From NCBI GenBank assembly GCA_023431405.1, contig JAEYVZ010000015.1:1-59881 (forward strand): DNA of 59,881 nt, given 5' to 3'. How positions within the stretch are numbered: the stretch's first letter is position 1; each line of letters begins with the position of its first letter. The DNA comes from Actinomycetes bacterium (GTDB lineage: Bacteria > Actinomycetota > Actinomycetes > Actinomycetales > Microbacteriaceae). The position numbers and the translations under genes are program-made. The notes beneath the pieces are model-generated. The model was not told the DNA's origin. It made no database searches and worked only from the letters and a program-made list of their open reading frames with translations. Positions 17,645 to 26,772 of this stretch are shown here, in pieces.

Positions 17645-18195
17645 CAGCACCATCCCGTCGCAGTCGTGGCATCCGAGGCTCGCCCTGCAGACCCCGCCGC
17701 CTCTGAAGCGGGTGCTTCGGCGGGGGCGGCATCGCGAGCGCCAGCCCAGGCGCGCAGGTCGAGCTTCATGACGACGGCATCGACATCGTCGGGCTGGTAG
17801 TAGCGCGGGCGACGCCCGATCTCGACGAAGCCCTCCGATGCGTACAGCGCCGTCGCCACCGGATTGTCGGCGCGCACGTCGAGGAAGACCTCGCGCGCGC
17901 CCCGCCCGAGCGCGGTCGTGAGCAGTTCCGTCAGAAGCGCCCGGCCACGGCCTCGCCCGCGGGCGAGCTCCGAGACGGCGATGGTCTGGATGTCGGCATC
18001 CGGCGAACCTGCCACGACGCGCACGCCACCGTATGCGAGCACCCGACCCGCTTCCTCGTCGACGACGTACCGCCCGTGCGCAGAGGCGAGCTCGGCCGCC
18101 ATCATCGCTTCGCTCCACGCGTCGGTCGGGAAGGAGGCGCGCTCGAGAGCCATGATCGCGCCGAGATCGGATGCCGTGGCGCTCCTCAGCGTCAT
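17644..18195 (-). CDS. rimI: Ribosomal protein alanine N-acetyltransferase RimI-like
   Basis: GNAT-fold acetyltransferase of the RimI group, the usual neighbour of tsaB and tsaD in actinobacteria. The 183-residue protein shows DLGAIMALERASFPTDAW, the acetyl-CoA pyrophosphate loop ELARGRGRGRALL, and VFLDVRADNPVATALYASEGF. The true target (N-terminal Ala of bS18 or other proteins) cannot be told from sequence. About 30 Ala-rich residues follow the domain. ATG at 18195 overlaps the tsaB stop by 4 nt. Confidence 0.9.
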   Translation of the reverse strand: MTLRSATASDLGAIMALERASFPTDAWSEAMMAAELASAHGRYVVDEEAGRVLAYGGVRVVAGSPDADIQTIAVSELARGRGRGRALLTELLTTALGRGAREVFLDVRADNPVATALYASEGFVEIGRRPRYYQPDDVDAVVMKLDLRAWAGARDAAPAEAPASEAAGSAGRASDATTATGWC

Positions 18196-18863
18196 CCGCC
18201 GACCTTCTTCGGCCGCGACGGCAGTGTGACGTCGGGGGCCCGCAGGTAGAGGGGCTCGCCCGTGGCGAGCGTGCGCCCTGCGGCCACGGCGCGCGCCGCC
18301 GCCAGGCTCAGCATCGCCGCAGAGATCGCCGTCACGTCGCACCGGCGCGCACCGCGCGCGGCGAGAACCGCATCGAGCTCGGCCTTCGGTGCCAGTGCGG
18401 ACTCGCCGAGCCGCTCCGGAAGACCGTCGTCGTCGAGGCCGCCGTAGATCGTGTAGGCCATCTCGCGCCGACGCGCGTCGGTGACGACGGCGAAAGGCGT
18501 CACCTCGTCGGCGAAGGGGTCGGCCAGCAGCAGTGCGAGGGCGGCGGCGTCGTGGCTGGGAACCGGGACCACCGGCACATCGCGGCCCAGGGCGAACGCG
18601 CGGGCCGCGGCGATGCCGACACGCAGCCCCGTGAAGGGCCCGGGCCCCATCCCCGCCGCCACATGGGTGATCTCCACGGGAGTGGGCGACGACGCGGCCC
18701 CGACCGGCCCCAGTTCGGCATCCGAGAGCGCCGCCTCGATGAGGAGACCGATCACCTCCGTGTGGCCGAGGGCATCCGGGCTCACCGCCTCCGACCGAAC
18801 GACGCCGTCCGGCTCGACGACGGCGACCGCCGTGCCCAGCGAGGTGTCGATGCCCAGGATCAC
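18192..18863 (-). CDS. tsaB: tRNA threonylcarbamoyladenosine biosynthesis protein TsaB
   Basis: Inactive ASKHA partner of TsaD that scaffolds the t6A complex. The 223-residue protein has MILGIDTSLGTAVAVV, GPGPFTGLRVGIAAARAFAL and a YLRAPDV segment near the end, all characteristic. GTG start at 18863. TACCCT lies six bases upstream and the intervening GGAAGG could serve as promoter-proximal sequence or ribosome binding site, so this gene probably has its own promoter inside the operon. Confidence 0.95.
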   Translation of the reverse strand: MILGIDTSLGTAVAVVEPDGVVRSEAVSPDALGHTEVIGLLIEAALSDAELGPVGAASSPTPVEITHVAAGMGPGPFTGLRVGIAAARAFALGRDVPVVPVPSHDAAALALLLADPFADEVTPFAVVTDARRREMAYTIYGGLDDDGLPERLGESALAPKAELDAVLAARGARRCDVTAISAAMLSLAAARAVAAGRTLATGEPLYLRAPDVTLPSRPKKVGG

Positions 18864-18869
18864 CCTTCC

Positions 18870-18875
18870 AGGGTA
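18870..18875 (-). promoter_or_regulatory. -10 box for tsaB
   Basis: TACCCT on the minus strand, then GGAAGG, then the GTG start. Same six-base spacing as the other leaderless-type promoters in the window. Confidence 0.5.
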
Positions 18876-18920
18876 ACCGCGACGGCGCCGCGGGCGGTGC
18901 CCACCGGCGTCACGACGCGA

Positions 18921-19424
18921 TCACGGGCGGCGCGTGATGGTGACGCGACGCGGGGCGTTGTCGTCCATCTCACGGGCACCCGGCCCGCTCGTGCCACAGG
19001 CGGTGTCGACGCCGGTGCCACCCCACTCGCGCTCGAGCTCGATCTCCCACCAGTGGTCGACGAGCCCGTCGACCATGCCGCGCCCCCACTCGACGATCGA
19101 GACCGCGCTGTCGAAGTCGATCCCCAGGTCGTCGAGCTCGGCGGGCGAGCCGAGTCGGTAGGCGTCGACGTGCACGAGCGGCGCGGCGCCGACCAGTGAG
19201 GGGTGGGTGCGCGCGATGACGAAGGTCGGGCTCTGCACCGGCCCTCGCACCCCCAGCCCATCGGCGATCCCGCGGGTCAGCGTCGTCTTGCCGGCACCGA
19301 GCGGCCCCGTCAGCACGACGAGGTCGCCGGCGCCGAGGGCACGTCCGAGCTCACGGCCGAGGTCCTCCATCGCCTCAGGCGTCGCGATCTCCCGCACCCC
19401 CTCGAAGGCCCCGAGACCGCTCAT
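18921..19424 (-). CDS. tsaE: tRNA threonylcarbamoyladenosine biosynthesis ATPase TsaE
   Basis: P-loop ATPase required for turnover of the t6A complex. The 167-residue protein has the Walker A GPLGAGKTT, QSPTFVIARTH, and the conserved HVDAYRLGSPAELDDLGID and VEWG region. ATG at 19424 overlaps the alr stop (ATGA). The gene is followed by a 57-bp gap before tsaB, the only real gap in the cluster. Confidence 0.95.
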   Translation of the reverse strand: MSGLGAFEGVREIATPEAMEDLGRELGRALGAGDLVVLTGPLGAGKTTLTRGIADGLGVRGPVQSPTFVIARTHPSLVGAAPLVHVDAYRLGSPAELDDLGIDFDSAVSIVEWGRGMVDGLVDHWWEIELEREWGGTGVDTACGTSGPGAREMDDNAPRRVTITRRP

Positions 19425-20602
19425 CGCGACACCGCACGGCGAGGCACCCGCGGTCCGATGCGGGTGACGATCTCGTAGTTGATGGTGCCGGCGGCATCCG
19501 CCCACGTCTCCACGGCCGGTGCCCCGCGCGTCGGGTCGCCGAAGAGGACGGCCTCGTCGCCGACCGAGACGGGGTGGTCTCCGACATCGACGACGAACTG
19601 GTCCATCGCGATCGTGCCCGCCACGGGGAACATGTGGCCGCCGATGCGCACCGCGGCAGATCCGGATGCCGCGCGCGGGATGCCGTCGGCATACCCGAGC
19701 GGCACGAGCGCAAGGGTCGTCTCCGTCGTCGTGCGGTGCCGGTACCCGTACGAGACGCCCTGGCCGGCGGGGACCCGGCGGACCGCGGCAATGGCAGCGC
19801 GCACGGTCATGGCAGGACGCAGACCGAGATCGGCGGACGTGCGGTCGGAGAACGGCGACAGCCCGTACATGGCGATGCCCAGCCGCACACAGCCGAACCG
19901 TGCCTCAGGCAGGTCGATCGCGGCGTGCGAGGCGGCGAGGTGGCGCAGCTGCGGAGACAGTCCGGCCGCGGCGGCGGCGCTGAGCGCGGCGTCGAAGCGA
20001 GCGAGCGCGGCGCGGTCGTCCGCCTCGCTCGTGTTGGAGAGGTGGCTGAAGACACCGCGCACGCTCACGCGTCCGAGGCGCTCCAGGCGCGCGGCCTCAG
20101 CGAAGACCACGCCCTGATCTGCGGGCGCGATGCCGTTGCGGGCAAGACCCGTCTCCACCTTCAGATGGATGACGGCGGGGCGGTCGGGCCCCGCTGCGGC
20201 CGCGGCGGCCATGAGCTGGTCGAACGACGAGATGCCGAGCTCGATCCCCTGCGCGACCGTCTCGGTGAAGTCGGTTCCCGGGGCGTGGAGCCAGGCGAGC
20301 AGGGGCGCATCGATGCCCGCCTTGCGCAGCGCGAGAGCCTCGGTCACATCGGCCACGCCGAGACGTGCCGCTCCCCCGGCCAGCGCGGCGCGGGCCGTAC
20401 GGACGGCGCCGTGGCCGTAGGCGTCGGCCTTCACGACCGCGATGACCTCCGACGCGGTCAGCGCCCGCAGGTGTCGCACATTCGCGGTGATCGCATCGAC
20501 GTCGATGATGGCTTCGCGCAGCACGCCCGGGGGCATCCGGTTCGCCGCTGACGGCGTGAACGATGCCGTCTTCGTCGTCTCTCCCGTGGTCTCGGGGGTC
20601 AT
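19421..20602 (-). CDS. alr: Alanine racemase
   Basis: PLP enzyme making D-alanine for peptidoglycan. The 393-residue protein has the fold-type III barrel with the PLP lysine in AVVKADAYGHG (about Lys58), the SHLSNTSEADD region, the catalytic Tyr in GVSYGYRHRT, and a beta-domain ending EIVTRIGPRVPR. ATG at 20602 overlaps the acpS stop by 4 nt. The first 28 residues are an extra hydrophilic stretch. Confidence 0.96.
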   Translation of the reverse strand: MTPETTGETTKTASFTPSAANRMPPGVLREAIIDVDAITANVRHLRALTASEVIAVVKADAYGHGAVRTARAALAGGAARLGVADVTEALALRKAGIDAPLLAWLHAPGTDFTETVAQGIELGISSFDQLMAAAAAAGPDRPAVIHLKVETGLARNGIAPADQGVVFAEAARLERLGRVSVRGVFSHLSNTSEADDRAALARFDAALSAAAAAGLSPQLRHLAASHAAIDLPEARFGCVRLGIAMYGLSPFSDRTSADLGLRPAMTVRAAIAAVRRVPAGQGVSYGYRHRTTTETTLALVPLGYADGIPRAASGSAAVRIGGHMFPVAGTIAMDQFVVDVGDHPVSVGDEAVLFGDPTRGAPAVETWADAAGTINYEIVTRIGPRVPRRAVSR

Positions 20603-20967
20603 CGATCCTCCTCCCGCCGCGCCTCTGCGATGACGTAGGCGACGGCGATCCCGGCATCGTGGGTCAGCGACAGATGCACCGAGTCGATGCCTCGCTCGGC
20701 AACAGTGCGCGCCGTCTCCCCGCTGAGAGCGAAGACCGGCCGCCCCGACGGCTCCGACGCCACTTCGATATCCGTCCAGTGCACACCGTCGGACCCGCCG
20801 AGCGCCTTGATGAGCGCCTCCTTGGCGGCGTAGCGGGCCGCGAGCGAATGCGGTCTGAGTTCCCGCTCAGCGGGCGCGAACAAGCGCTCGATGAGCCGAG
20901 GCGTACGCTGCAGCGACCGTTCGAACCGGGGGATGTCGACCAGGTCGACGCCGATTCCGACGATCAT
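20599..20967 (-). CDS. acpS: Holo-[acyl-carrier-protein] synthase
   Basis: Transfers 4'-phosphopantetheine from CoA to acyl carrier protein. The 122-residue protein is family length with the Mg-binding Asp in IVGIGVDLVDI, ARYAAKEALIKAL with the catalytic Glu and Lys, and HLSLTHDAGIAVAYV. ATG at 20967 begins the protein exactly at MIVGIG; longer in-frame starts run into glmS. First gene of the acpS-alr-tsaE-tsaB-rimI-tsaD cluster. Confidence 0.96.
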   Translation of the reverse strand: MIVGIGVDLVDIPRFERSLQRTPRLIERLFAPAERELRPHSLAARYAAKEALIKALGGSDGVHWTDIEVASEPSGRPVFALSGETARTVAERGIDSVHLSLTHDAGIAVAYVIAEARREEDR

Positions 20968-20973
20968 CCTCCC

Positions 20974-20979
20974 AGCGTA
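20974..20979 (-). promoter_or_regulatory. -10 box for the acpS-alr-tsa operon
   Basis: TACGCT on the minus strand, then GGGAGG, then ATG. This gives a leaderless or nearly leaderless operon mRNA. Confidence 0.55.
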
Positions 20980-20992
20980 CTCGCCCCCGCGC

Positions 20993-22843
20993 TCACTCCA
21001 CCGTGACGGACTTCGCGAGGTTGCGCGGCTGGTCGACGTCGAGCCCCTTCGCCGTCGCAAGGCCCATCGCGAAGATGTGCAGCGGCACGACGGCCAGCAG
21101 CGGCTCGAACAGGGCGCCGGCCAGCGGGATGCGCAGCACCTCATCGGCGAAGGGCAGCACCGCGGCATCGCCCTCTTCCGCGACAGCGATCACCCGGGCC
21201 CCGCGTGCGCGGATCTCCTGGATGTTCGAGACGACCTTCTTGTGGAGCTCCGGCGACGCGCTGGGAGAAGGCACGATGACGAACACCGGCTGCCCCGGCT
21301 CGATGAGAGCGATCGGTCCGTGCTTGAGCTCACCGGCGGCGAAGCCCTCAGCGTGGATGTAGGAGATCTCCTTCAGCTTCAGCGCGCCTTCGAGCGCGAT
21401 GGGGTACCCCACGTGCCGTCCGAGGAACAGCACGGACTGCGTGTCGGCCATCCAGTGCGAGAACTGGTCGATGTGCGCCTGCTCCTTCTCGAGAACCCAC
21501 GAGATCTTCTCGGGAACCGCCTCGAGTTCGCGCACCTGCCGCGCCGACTCCTCGACACTCAGCACTCCGCGCACGCGGCCCACGTGGAGTCCGAGCAGGT
21601 ACAGGGCAGTGATCTGTGCGACGAATGCCTTGGTGGATGCCACCGCCACCTCCGGCCCGGCGTGGGTGTACACGACGGCATCCGACTCGCGCGGGATCGT
21701 CGCGCCCTGGGTGTTGCAGATGGACAGAGTGCGGGCGCCCTTCTCGCGGGCGTATTTGACCGCCATCAGGGTGTCCATCGTCTCCCCCGACTGCGAGATC
21801 GACACGACGAGCGTCTCGGGACCCACCACCGGGTCGCGGTAGCGGAACTCGTGGGCGAGCTCGACGTCTACGGGGATGCGGGTCCACTGCTCGAGCGCGT
21901 ACTTGCCGACCATGCCCGCGTAGGCGGCGGTGCCGCACGCGACGACGATGATGCGGGAGATGCCGGTGAAGAGCTCGTCGAGGCCGTCGAGCTCGGGCAC
22001 GGCGACCTGACCGTCGCGGATGCGGCCGCGCACGGTGTTGGCGACGGCCTCAGGCTCCTCCGAGACCTCTTTGGCCATGAAAGACGGCCATCCGCCCTTC
22101 TCCGCGGCCGACGCGTCCCAGACGACCTCGAACGGCTCCACCTCGACGGCTCCGCCCTCGAAGTCGGTGACGGTGACGCCGCCCGGCGTGATCGCGACGA
22201 TCTGGTCCTGGCCGATGGCGAGCGCATTGCGGGTGTGCTCCACGAAGGCTGCGACATCGGACCCGAGGAAGTTCTCGCCGTCGCCCAGTCCGATCACCAG
22301 CGGGGAGTTGCGGCGGGCGCCCACGACGAGACCGGGCTCGTCCTGGTGCATCGCGAGCAGGGTGAAGGCGCCCTCCAGACGCGACACCACCGCGCGGAAG
22401 GCCTTCTCGAGCCCACCTGCCGCGTGGTACTCGCGGCCCAGCAGGACCGCCGCAACCTCGGTGTCGGTCTCGCTCGTGAACGTGTACCCCTCTGCGAGGA
22501 GCTCGGCCTTCAGATCGGCGAAGTTCTCGATGATGCCGTTGTGGATGACCGCCAGGCGGCCGCCGTCGGCGAGGTGCGGGTGCGCGTTGACGTCATTGGG
22601 TGCCCCGTGGGTGGCCCAGCGGGTGTGCCCGATGCCGGTGGTGCCGTCGGACATCGGGTGCGCGGCGAGGTCGTCGCGCAGCACCTGGAGCTTGCCCGCG
22701 TGCTTGCGCAGCCCGAGCTCGCCCGCGTCGTCGATGACGGCGATTCCCGCCGAGTCGTACCCGCGGTATTCGAGGCGTGCGAGCCCCGCAAGAAGGATCT
22801 CCTGGCTCGGCCGAGGGCCGACGTATCCGACGATTCCACACAT
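20993..22843 (-). CDS. glmS: Glutamine-fructose-6-phosphate aminotransferase (isomerising)
   Basis: Makes glucosamine-6-phosphate, first step to UDP-GlcNAc. The 616-residue protein has the Ntn amidotransferase domain starting MCGIVGYVG (nucleophile Cys2), then two SIS domains with VACGTAAYAG and SISQSGETMDT, and the C-terminal PRNLAKSVTVE. ATG at 22843 is fixed by the need for Cys2. No glmS ribozyme fits: the mRNA seems to begin at the start codon. Confidence 0.97.
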   Translation of the reverse strand: MCGIVGYVGPRPSQEILLAGLARLEYRGYDSAGIAVIDDAGELGLRKHAGKLQVLRDDLAAHPMSDGTTGIGHTRWATHGAPNDVNAHPHLADGGRLAVIHNGIIENFADLKAELLAEGYTFTSETDTEVAAVLLGREYHAAGGLEKAFRAVVSRLEGAFTLLAMHQDEPGLVVGARRNSPLVIGLGDGENFLGSDVAAFVEHTRNALAIGQDQIVAITPGGVTVTDFEGGAVEVEPFEVVWDASAAEKGGWPSFMAKEVSEEPEAVANTVRGRIRDGQVAVPELDGLDELFTGISRIIVVACGTAAYAGMVGKYALEQWTRIPVDVELAHEFRYRDPVVGPETLVVSISQSGETMDTLMAVKYAREKGARTLSICNTQGATIPRESDAVVYTHAGPEVAVASTKAFVAQITALYLLGLHVGRVRGVLSVEESARQVRELEAVPEKISWVLEKEQAHIDQFSHWMADTQSVLFLGRHVGYPIALEGALKLKEISYIHAEGFAAGELKHGPIALIEPGQPVFVIVPSPSASPELHKKVVSNIQEIRARGARVIAVAEEGDAAVLPFADEVLRIPLAGALFEPLLAVVPLHIFAMGLATAKGLDVDQPRNLAKSVTVE

Positions 22844-22849
22844 GCTTCG

Positions 22850-22855
22850 ATCGTA
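22850..22855 (-). promoter_or_regulatory. -10 box for glmS
   Basis: TACGAT on the minus strand, six bases before the ATG. No ribosome binding site lies in between, so the transcript is probably leaderless. Confidence 0.6.
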
Positions 22856-22926
22856 CGGCGAACCGTCCTGCGAATATGCCGCGTGTGCACAGGCGAGTAC
22901 TCGAGCCGCCCGCGGTGAGCACTGCG

Positions 22927-22951
22927 ACGCCCGCGTGGAGCACGCGGGCGT
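22927..22951 (-). terminator. Terminator of coaA
   Basis: A perfect 11-bp stem (22927-22937 with 22941-22951) around a 3-nt loop, 4 bp after the coaA stop. Confidence 0.8.
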
Positions 22952-22955
22952 GCGG

Positions 22956-23897
22956 TCAGAGCTTGCGCAGCCGGACCGATTCGACCGTGTGGTCGGCGGC
23001 CTTGTTCAGCACGAGCTTCGCGCGGTGCCGCGTGGGCTCGACGTTCTCGCGGAGGTTCGGCAGGTTGATGTCGCGCCAGAAGCCCAGCGCCTGCTCCACC
23101 GCCTCCTCGTCGGAGATCTCGGCGAACACGTTGAAGAACGAGCTGGGGTTCGAGAACGCGCTCTGCCGGAGGGCCAGGAAGCGGTTCACGAACCACGACT
23201 CGATGTGCGCGACGTCGGCATCCACATAGATCGAGAAGTCGAAGAGGTCGCTCACCGCCACGTCGTGCGGTGCCGGAGGCGGGGCGAGCACATTGAGACC
23301 CTCCACGATCACGACATCGGGGCGCCGCACCGTCACATACGCGTCGGGGATGATGTCGTACCGCATGTGCGAGTAGAACGGCGCGCGCACCTCGGGGGCA
23401 CCCGACTTCACCTCCGACAGGAAATCGACCATCGCACGGCGGTCGTAAGACTCGGGAAAGCCCTTGCGCGCCATGAGGCCGCGCCGCTCCAGCTCGGCGT
23501 TCGGGTAGAGGAACCCGTCGGTCGTGACGAGCTCGACGCGCGGAGTGCCCGGCCACCGGCTCATGAGCTCTCGCAGCAGCCGGGCGATCGTCGACTTGCC
23601 CACCGCCACCGAGCCGGCGACAGCCACCACGAACGGCGTCGTCGAGTCGGGCTCACCGAGGAAGTCGGCCGTCTCGGCGCCGAGGCGCTTCGTGTTCTCG
23701 GCGTACGCGCTGAGGAGCCGGCTCAACGGCAGGTACACCTCCCGCACCTCGGCCATGTCGAGCCGATCGCCGATGCCGCGAAGCTGCACGATCTCGGTCT
23801 CGGTGAGCGGATTGGCAAGCCCCGGCGCAAGACGCGCCCAGTCGGTGCGGTCGATGACGCGGTAGAGCGAGCCCGTCGCGGTGTCTTCGGTGGCCAT
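22956..23897 (-). CDS. coaA: Type I pantothenate kinase
   Basis: Phosphorylates pantothenate, the committed step of CoA synthesis. The 313-residue protein carries the P-loop VAGSVAVGKST, the LVTTDGFLYPN segment, KGFPESYDRRAM, and VIVEGLNVL, all typical of type I (Escherichia coli CoaA-like) kinases. ATG at 23897 follows a TAGAGT -10 box by 7 nt; an alternative GTG three codons earlier would overlap that box. Confidence 0.95.
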   Translation of the reverse strand: MATEDTATGSLYRVIDRTDWARLAPGLANPLTETEIVQLRGIGDRLDMAEVREVYLPLSRLLSAYAENTKRLGAETADFLGEPDSTTPFVVAVAGSVAVGKSTIARLLRELMSRWPGTPRVELVTTDGFLYPNAELERRGLMARKGFPESYDRRAMVDFLSEVKSGAPEVRAPFYSHMRYDIIPDAYVTVRRPDVVIVEGLNVLAPPPAPHDVAVSDLFDFSIYVDADVAHIESWFVNRFLALRQSAFSNPSSFFNVFAEISDEEAVEQALGFWRDINLPNLRENVEPTRHRAKLVLNKAADHTVESVRLRKL

Positions 23898-23904
23898 CGC
23901 GCCC

Positions 23905-23910
23905 ACTCTA
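23905..23910 (-). promoter_or_regulatory. -10 box for coaA
   Basis: TAGAGT on the minus strand, 7 nt before the coaA ATG. It shares a 41-bp divergent gap with the Ppx/GppA promoter. Confidence 0.5.
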
Positions 23911-23926
23911 GCGGCGGCAGGGCGAC

Positions 23927-23932
23927 TACGCT
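23927..23932 (+). promoter_or_regulatory. -10 box for the Ppx/GppA gene
   Basis: TACGCT followed by six bases and the GTG start at 23939. No ribosome binding site, so probably leaderless. Confidence 0.55.
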
Positions 23933-23938
23933 GTTCCC

Positions 23939-24883
23939 GTGCGTCTGGGAGTCCTCGACATCGGGTCGAACACCGTCCATCTGCTCGTCGCCGATGTCCG
24001 CCCCGGCGGTCGTCCCCTCACCAGCACGAGCGATCGCACCGTGCTGCGCCTCATGCGCTACCTCGAACCCGACGGGTCGATCAGCGAGACGGGGGTGCAG
24101 GCGCTCGTGGATGCCGTGACCCACGCCCGCGATGTCGCCCGCCGGGAGAACGTGCGCGAGCTCCTCGCCACGGCGACCAGCGCGGTGCGCGAAGCGAGCA
24201 ACGGCGCCGAGGTCATCGCCCGCATCGAGGAGGCGCTCGGGCAGGAGCTGCAGGTGCTCGGGGGCGAGTCCGAGGCGCGGTTCACCTTCCTCGCCGTGCG
24301 CCGGTGGTTCGGCTGGTCGGCCGGGCAGATCATGCTCTTCGACATCGGGGGCGGGTCGCTCGAGCTCGCCGCGGGATCCGACGAGCTGCCCGACGTCGCG
24401 GCATCGGTGCCGCTGGGCGCCGGGAGGATGACGGTCGAGTTCCTCCCCCACGATCCGCCCGGCGAGGATGCCGTCGACGTGCTCCGCGAACATGCCCGCG
24501 CCACTCTGGCGCCCGTGACCGAACTGCTGCGCGAACAGCCTGCGCCCCACCACGTGGTGGGGTCGTCGAAGGCTATCCGCTCGCTCGCCAAGCTCGCGGG
24601 GTATCCGGTCCCGGGCTGGACGGGCGCCGAGCGCCTGCGCCTGCCCCGCGGCGCACTCGGATCGTGGATCCCGCGGCTCGCGCGCCTCCCGGCATCCGCT
24701 CGTCAGGAGCTGCCGGGCATCACGGCCGACCGCACCTTCCAGATCGTCGCCGGCGCGGTGGTGCTGCACACCGCGATGACGGCCTTCGACATCGACGAAC
24801 TCGAGGTCTCACCGTGGGCGCTGCGAGAGGGAGTGCTGCTGCGGTACATCGAGTCGCTGTCGTGGAGCGAGCCCGACGACTGA
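23939..24883 (+). CDS. ppx: Ppx/GppA-family exopolyphosphatase or pppGpp phosphohydrolase
   Basis: ASKHA-fold phosphatase that removes terminal phosphate from polyphosphate and/or pppGpp. The 314-residue protein is the short two-domain form, with VLDIGSNTVHLLVAD at the start, ATATSAVREASNG, MLFDIGGGSLELA, and VPLGAGRMT. It lacks the C-terminal HD domain of Escherichia coli Ppx. Substrate preference cannot be read from sequence. GTG start at 23939; divergent from coaA. Confidence 0.9.
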   Translation: MRLGVLDIGSNTVHLLVADVRPGGRPLTSTSDRTVLRLMRYLEPDGSISETGVQALVDAVTHARDVARRENVRELLATATSAVREASNGAEVIARIEEALGQELQVLGGESEARFTFLAVRRWFGWSAGQIMLFDIGGGSLELAAGSDELPDVAASVPLGAGRMTVEFLPHDPPGEDAVDVLREHARATLAPVTELLREQPAPHHVVGSSKAIRSLAKLAGYPVPGWTGAERLRLPRGALGSWIPRLARLPASARQELPGITADRTFQIVAGAVVLHTAMTAFDIDELEVSPWALREGVLLRYIESLSWSEPDD

Positions 24884-24944
24884 GCACCGCGGCGTCGGCA
24901 CCGTCGCCACGCGGCCGCCAGGCCGGCCCCGGCAGGCGAACGGC

Positions 24945-26711
24945 TCAGCGCAGGTGCACGGTCGTGGTGGGCGGGCTCCAGCGGCGCGACGGCGCGTCGC
25001 CGGCGAGGGCGCCCTCGCTGAGGGGCAGCCGCACACGCAGCACCACATCGTTGTCGACCTGCACGAGCTCCGCCGCGCCGCCGAGCGACGCGAGTCCCAG
25101 TCCGCTCGCACCGGTTCCGAGGGCTCCGGCCGAGGCGATCTCCACCTCCAGCGCCGAACCGTCGACCGCCGTCGTGATGCGCAGGCGCGCTTCGCGCGCG
25201 GCGGAGTGCTTCACCGCGTTGATCAGCCCTTCACCGACGGCCGCGACGACAGCGGCCGATACGGACGCCGACTGCAGGGCGATCACCGCCGACCCGTCGA
25301 TCTCGGCGGTGACATCGAGCACACCCGCCCAGGTGGCCAGCAGCCCGTCGAGATCCCGCGACTCGGTGAGGTAGGGCGAAGAGCCCTCCAGGATCGCGTC
25401 GAAGGCCTCGTCGGTCTCCTGACGGAACCGGTCGAGCTCCGCCACCGTCGCCTCGTGCTCATCGACGCGCGCCGCGAAGATGACGCACCGGCTCTGCACC
25501 CGGTCGTGGAGGATGTCCACGGCACGCCACAGCGGCTCGCGGGCACGCGCGATCCGGGCCGTCGCAAGCGACGACGTCGAGGCGAGAAGGTGGGTGAGCG
25601 CATCGCCGTCCTCACGCGTGCGGCGCAAGGCGTCGACGCCGAATCCGATGACGACCGCCAGCGAGGGGATGACGAGGATCGGGATCGCCAGCACCGCCCC
25701 GTCTCCGGCGCGGGCGATCATCCCCGCCACCGTCATGATGAGGCCGACGATCGTCCACGAGGCGATGACCACGGCTCCCTGGGCGACGGGCGAGCGGCCC
25801 CGCGACACGAGCCGGGTCGCCAGCTCGGCGAGCAGCCCCAGCGTCACGAGGATCACGAGCGACAGCACGATCAGCACCTGACCGCCCGCGACGAACGTGT
25901 ACGGGAAGCTCGCCACGAAGTACAGCGCGATGACGAGAACCGGCGGGGGCGGGGCGATCCGCGCGAGGAAGGGCACGGCAGCGGCCGCAGGGGTCTCCTG
26001 CACCGCATAGCCCGAGCGGTAGTCGAGGGCCACGCGCAGGCGCTCGTCGAGCTGATGGCTGACGCCGCGCACCTCTTCGGCGAATCGCCGCACCGCGTCG
26101 AAGTCGACCTCGCCGGCCAGCAGGGCGTCACGCCGTTCGCGGAGGCTCGCGATGGCGTCGTCGAGAAGCAGCGTGTTCTCGTGGCTGTAGCGGCTGATGC
26201 GGTGGCGCAGGTCGTCGAAGACGGCGAGAGCCGACGACAGACGCGCCGCTGAGCTGCGGGACTGACCGTACCACTGTGCCGCCGCCGCGATGAGCGGCAG
26301 GAGAGCGAACCAGGTGAGCGCATTGGTGGCGATGCGCTGCCCCCACCCGGCCGTGACGTGATGGTCGAACAGCACATCGGCGACGAAGTCGTTGAGGAAG
26401 GGACGGGCCGTCGAGGCTGCCAGGAGCGCGATGATCACGACGACACCGCGCACGACGCGCTTCTTGACGCGCCGCTCGAGATACGCCGCGGGCAGAAGGA
26501 GGACGACGAGCACCCCCCACGCGAGGGCCGACGACGCCATCGCCGTCAGGTGTTCGTCGAACCGGTCGAGATCGGCGACGGGACTGAGCACCACGATGGC
26601 GACGAGCGCGGATGCCAGGACCGTCCAGCGGGAGAAGAAACGCCCACTGGAGACTGCCTGCCACCAGTAGAGGCCGACCGATCGCAGACTGGCGGTCGAA
26701 CGTTCCGGCAT
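24945..26711 (-). CDS. Polytopic membrane histidine-kinase-like protein, orphan
   Basis: A 588-residue protein with about four N-terminal membrane helices, a cytosolic helical stretch rich in Arg and Asp, about four more helices, then an HK-like end. A HisKA_3-like box (ILHDRVQS, His402) is followed by a coiled helical region and a divergent HATPase domain with N-box-like GEGLINAVKHSA (about residue 497) and a G-box GLGLASLGGAAELV. No response regulator is adjacent. ATG at 26711 is preferred (GGAGG about 10 nt upstream); another in-frame ATG lies at 26765. Signal and partner are unknown. Confidence 0.7.
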   Translation of the reverse strand: MPERSTASLRSVGLYWWQAVSSGRFFSRWTVLASALVAIVVLSPVADLDRFDEHLTAMASSALAWGVLVVLLLPAAYLERRVKKRVVRGVVVIIALLAASTARPFLNDFVADVLFDHHVTAGWGQRIATNALTWFALLPLIAAAAQWYGQSRSSAARLSSALAVFDDLRHRISRYSHENTLLLDDAIASLRERRDALLAGEVDFDAVRRFAEEVRGVSHQLDERLRVALDYRSGYAVQETPAAAAVPFLARIAPPPPVLVIALYFVASFPYTFVAGGQVLIVLSLVILVTLGLLAELATRLVSRGRSPVAQGAVVIASWTIVGLIMTVAGMIARAGDGAVLAIPILVIPSLAVVIGFGVDALRRTREDGDALTHLLASTSSLATARIARAREPLWRAVDILHDRVQSRCVIFAARVDEHEATVAELDRFRQETDEAFDAILEGSSPYLTESRDLDGLLATWAGVLDVTAEIDGSAVIALQSASVSAAVVAAVGEGLINAVKHSAAREARLRITTAVDGSALEVEIASAGALGTGASGLGLASLGGAAELVQVDNDVVLRVRLPLSEGALAGDAPSRRWSPPTTTVHLR

Positions 26712-26772
26712 CCCGCACCGCCTCCGTCCCCGCCGGGGAGCACCCGCTGTGCCCCCTATGCCCATGCTATGG

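Noticed and set aside
20891..22918. 675-residue plus-strand frame opposite glmS
   Set aside because: Antisense shadow of glmS with no recognisable domain or ribosome site.
22844..22955. glmS ribozyme upstream of glmS
   Set aside because: The -10 box is six bases from the ATG, so there is no leader to hold a ribozyme, and the conserved core was not seen.
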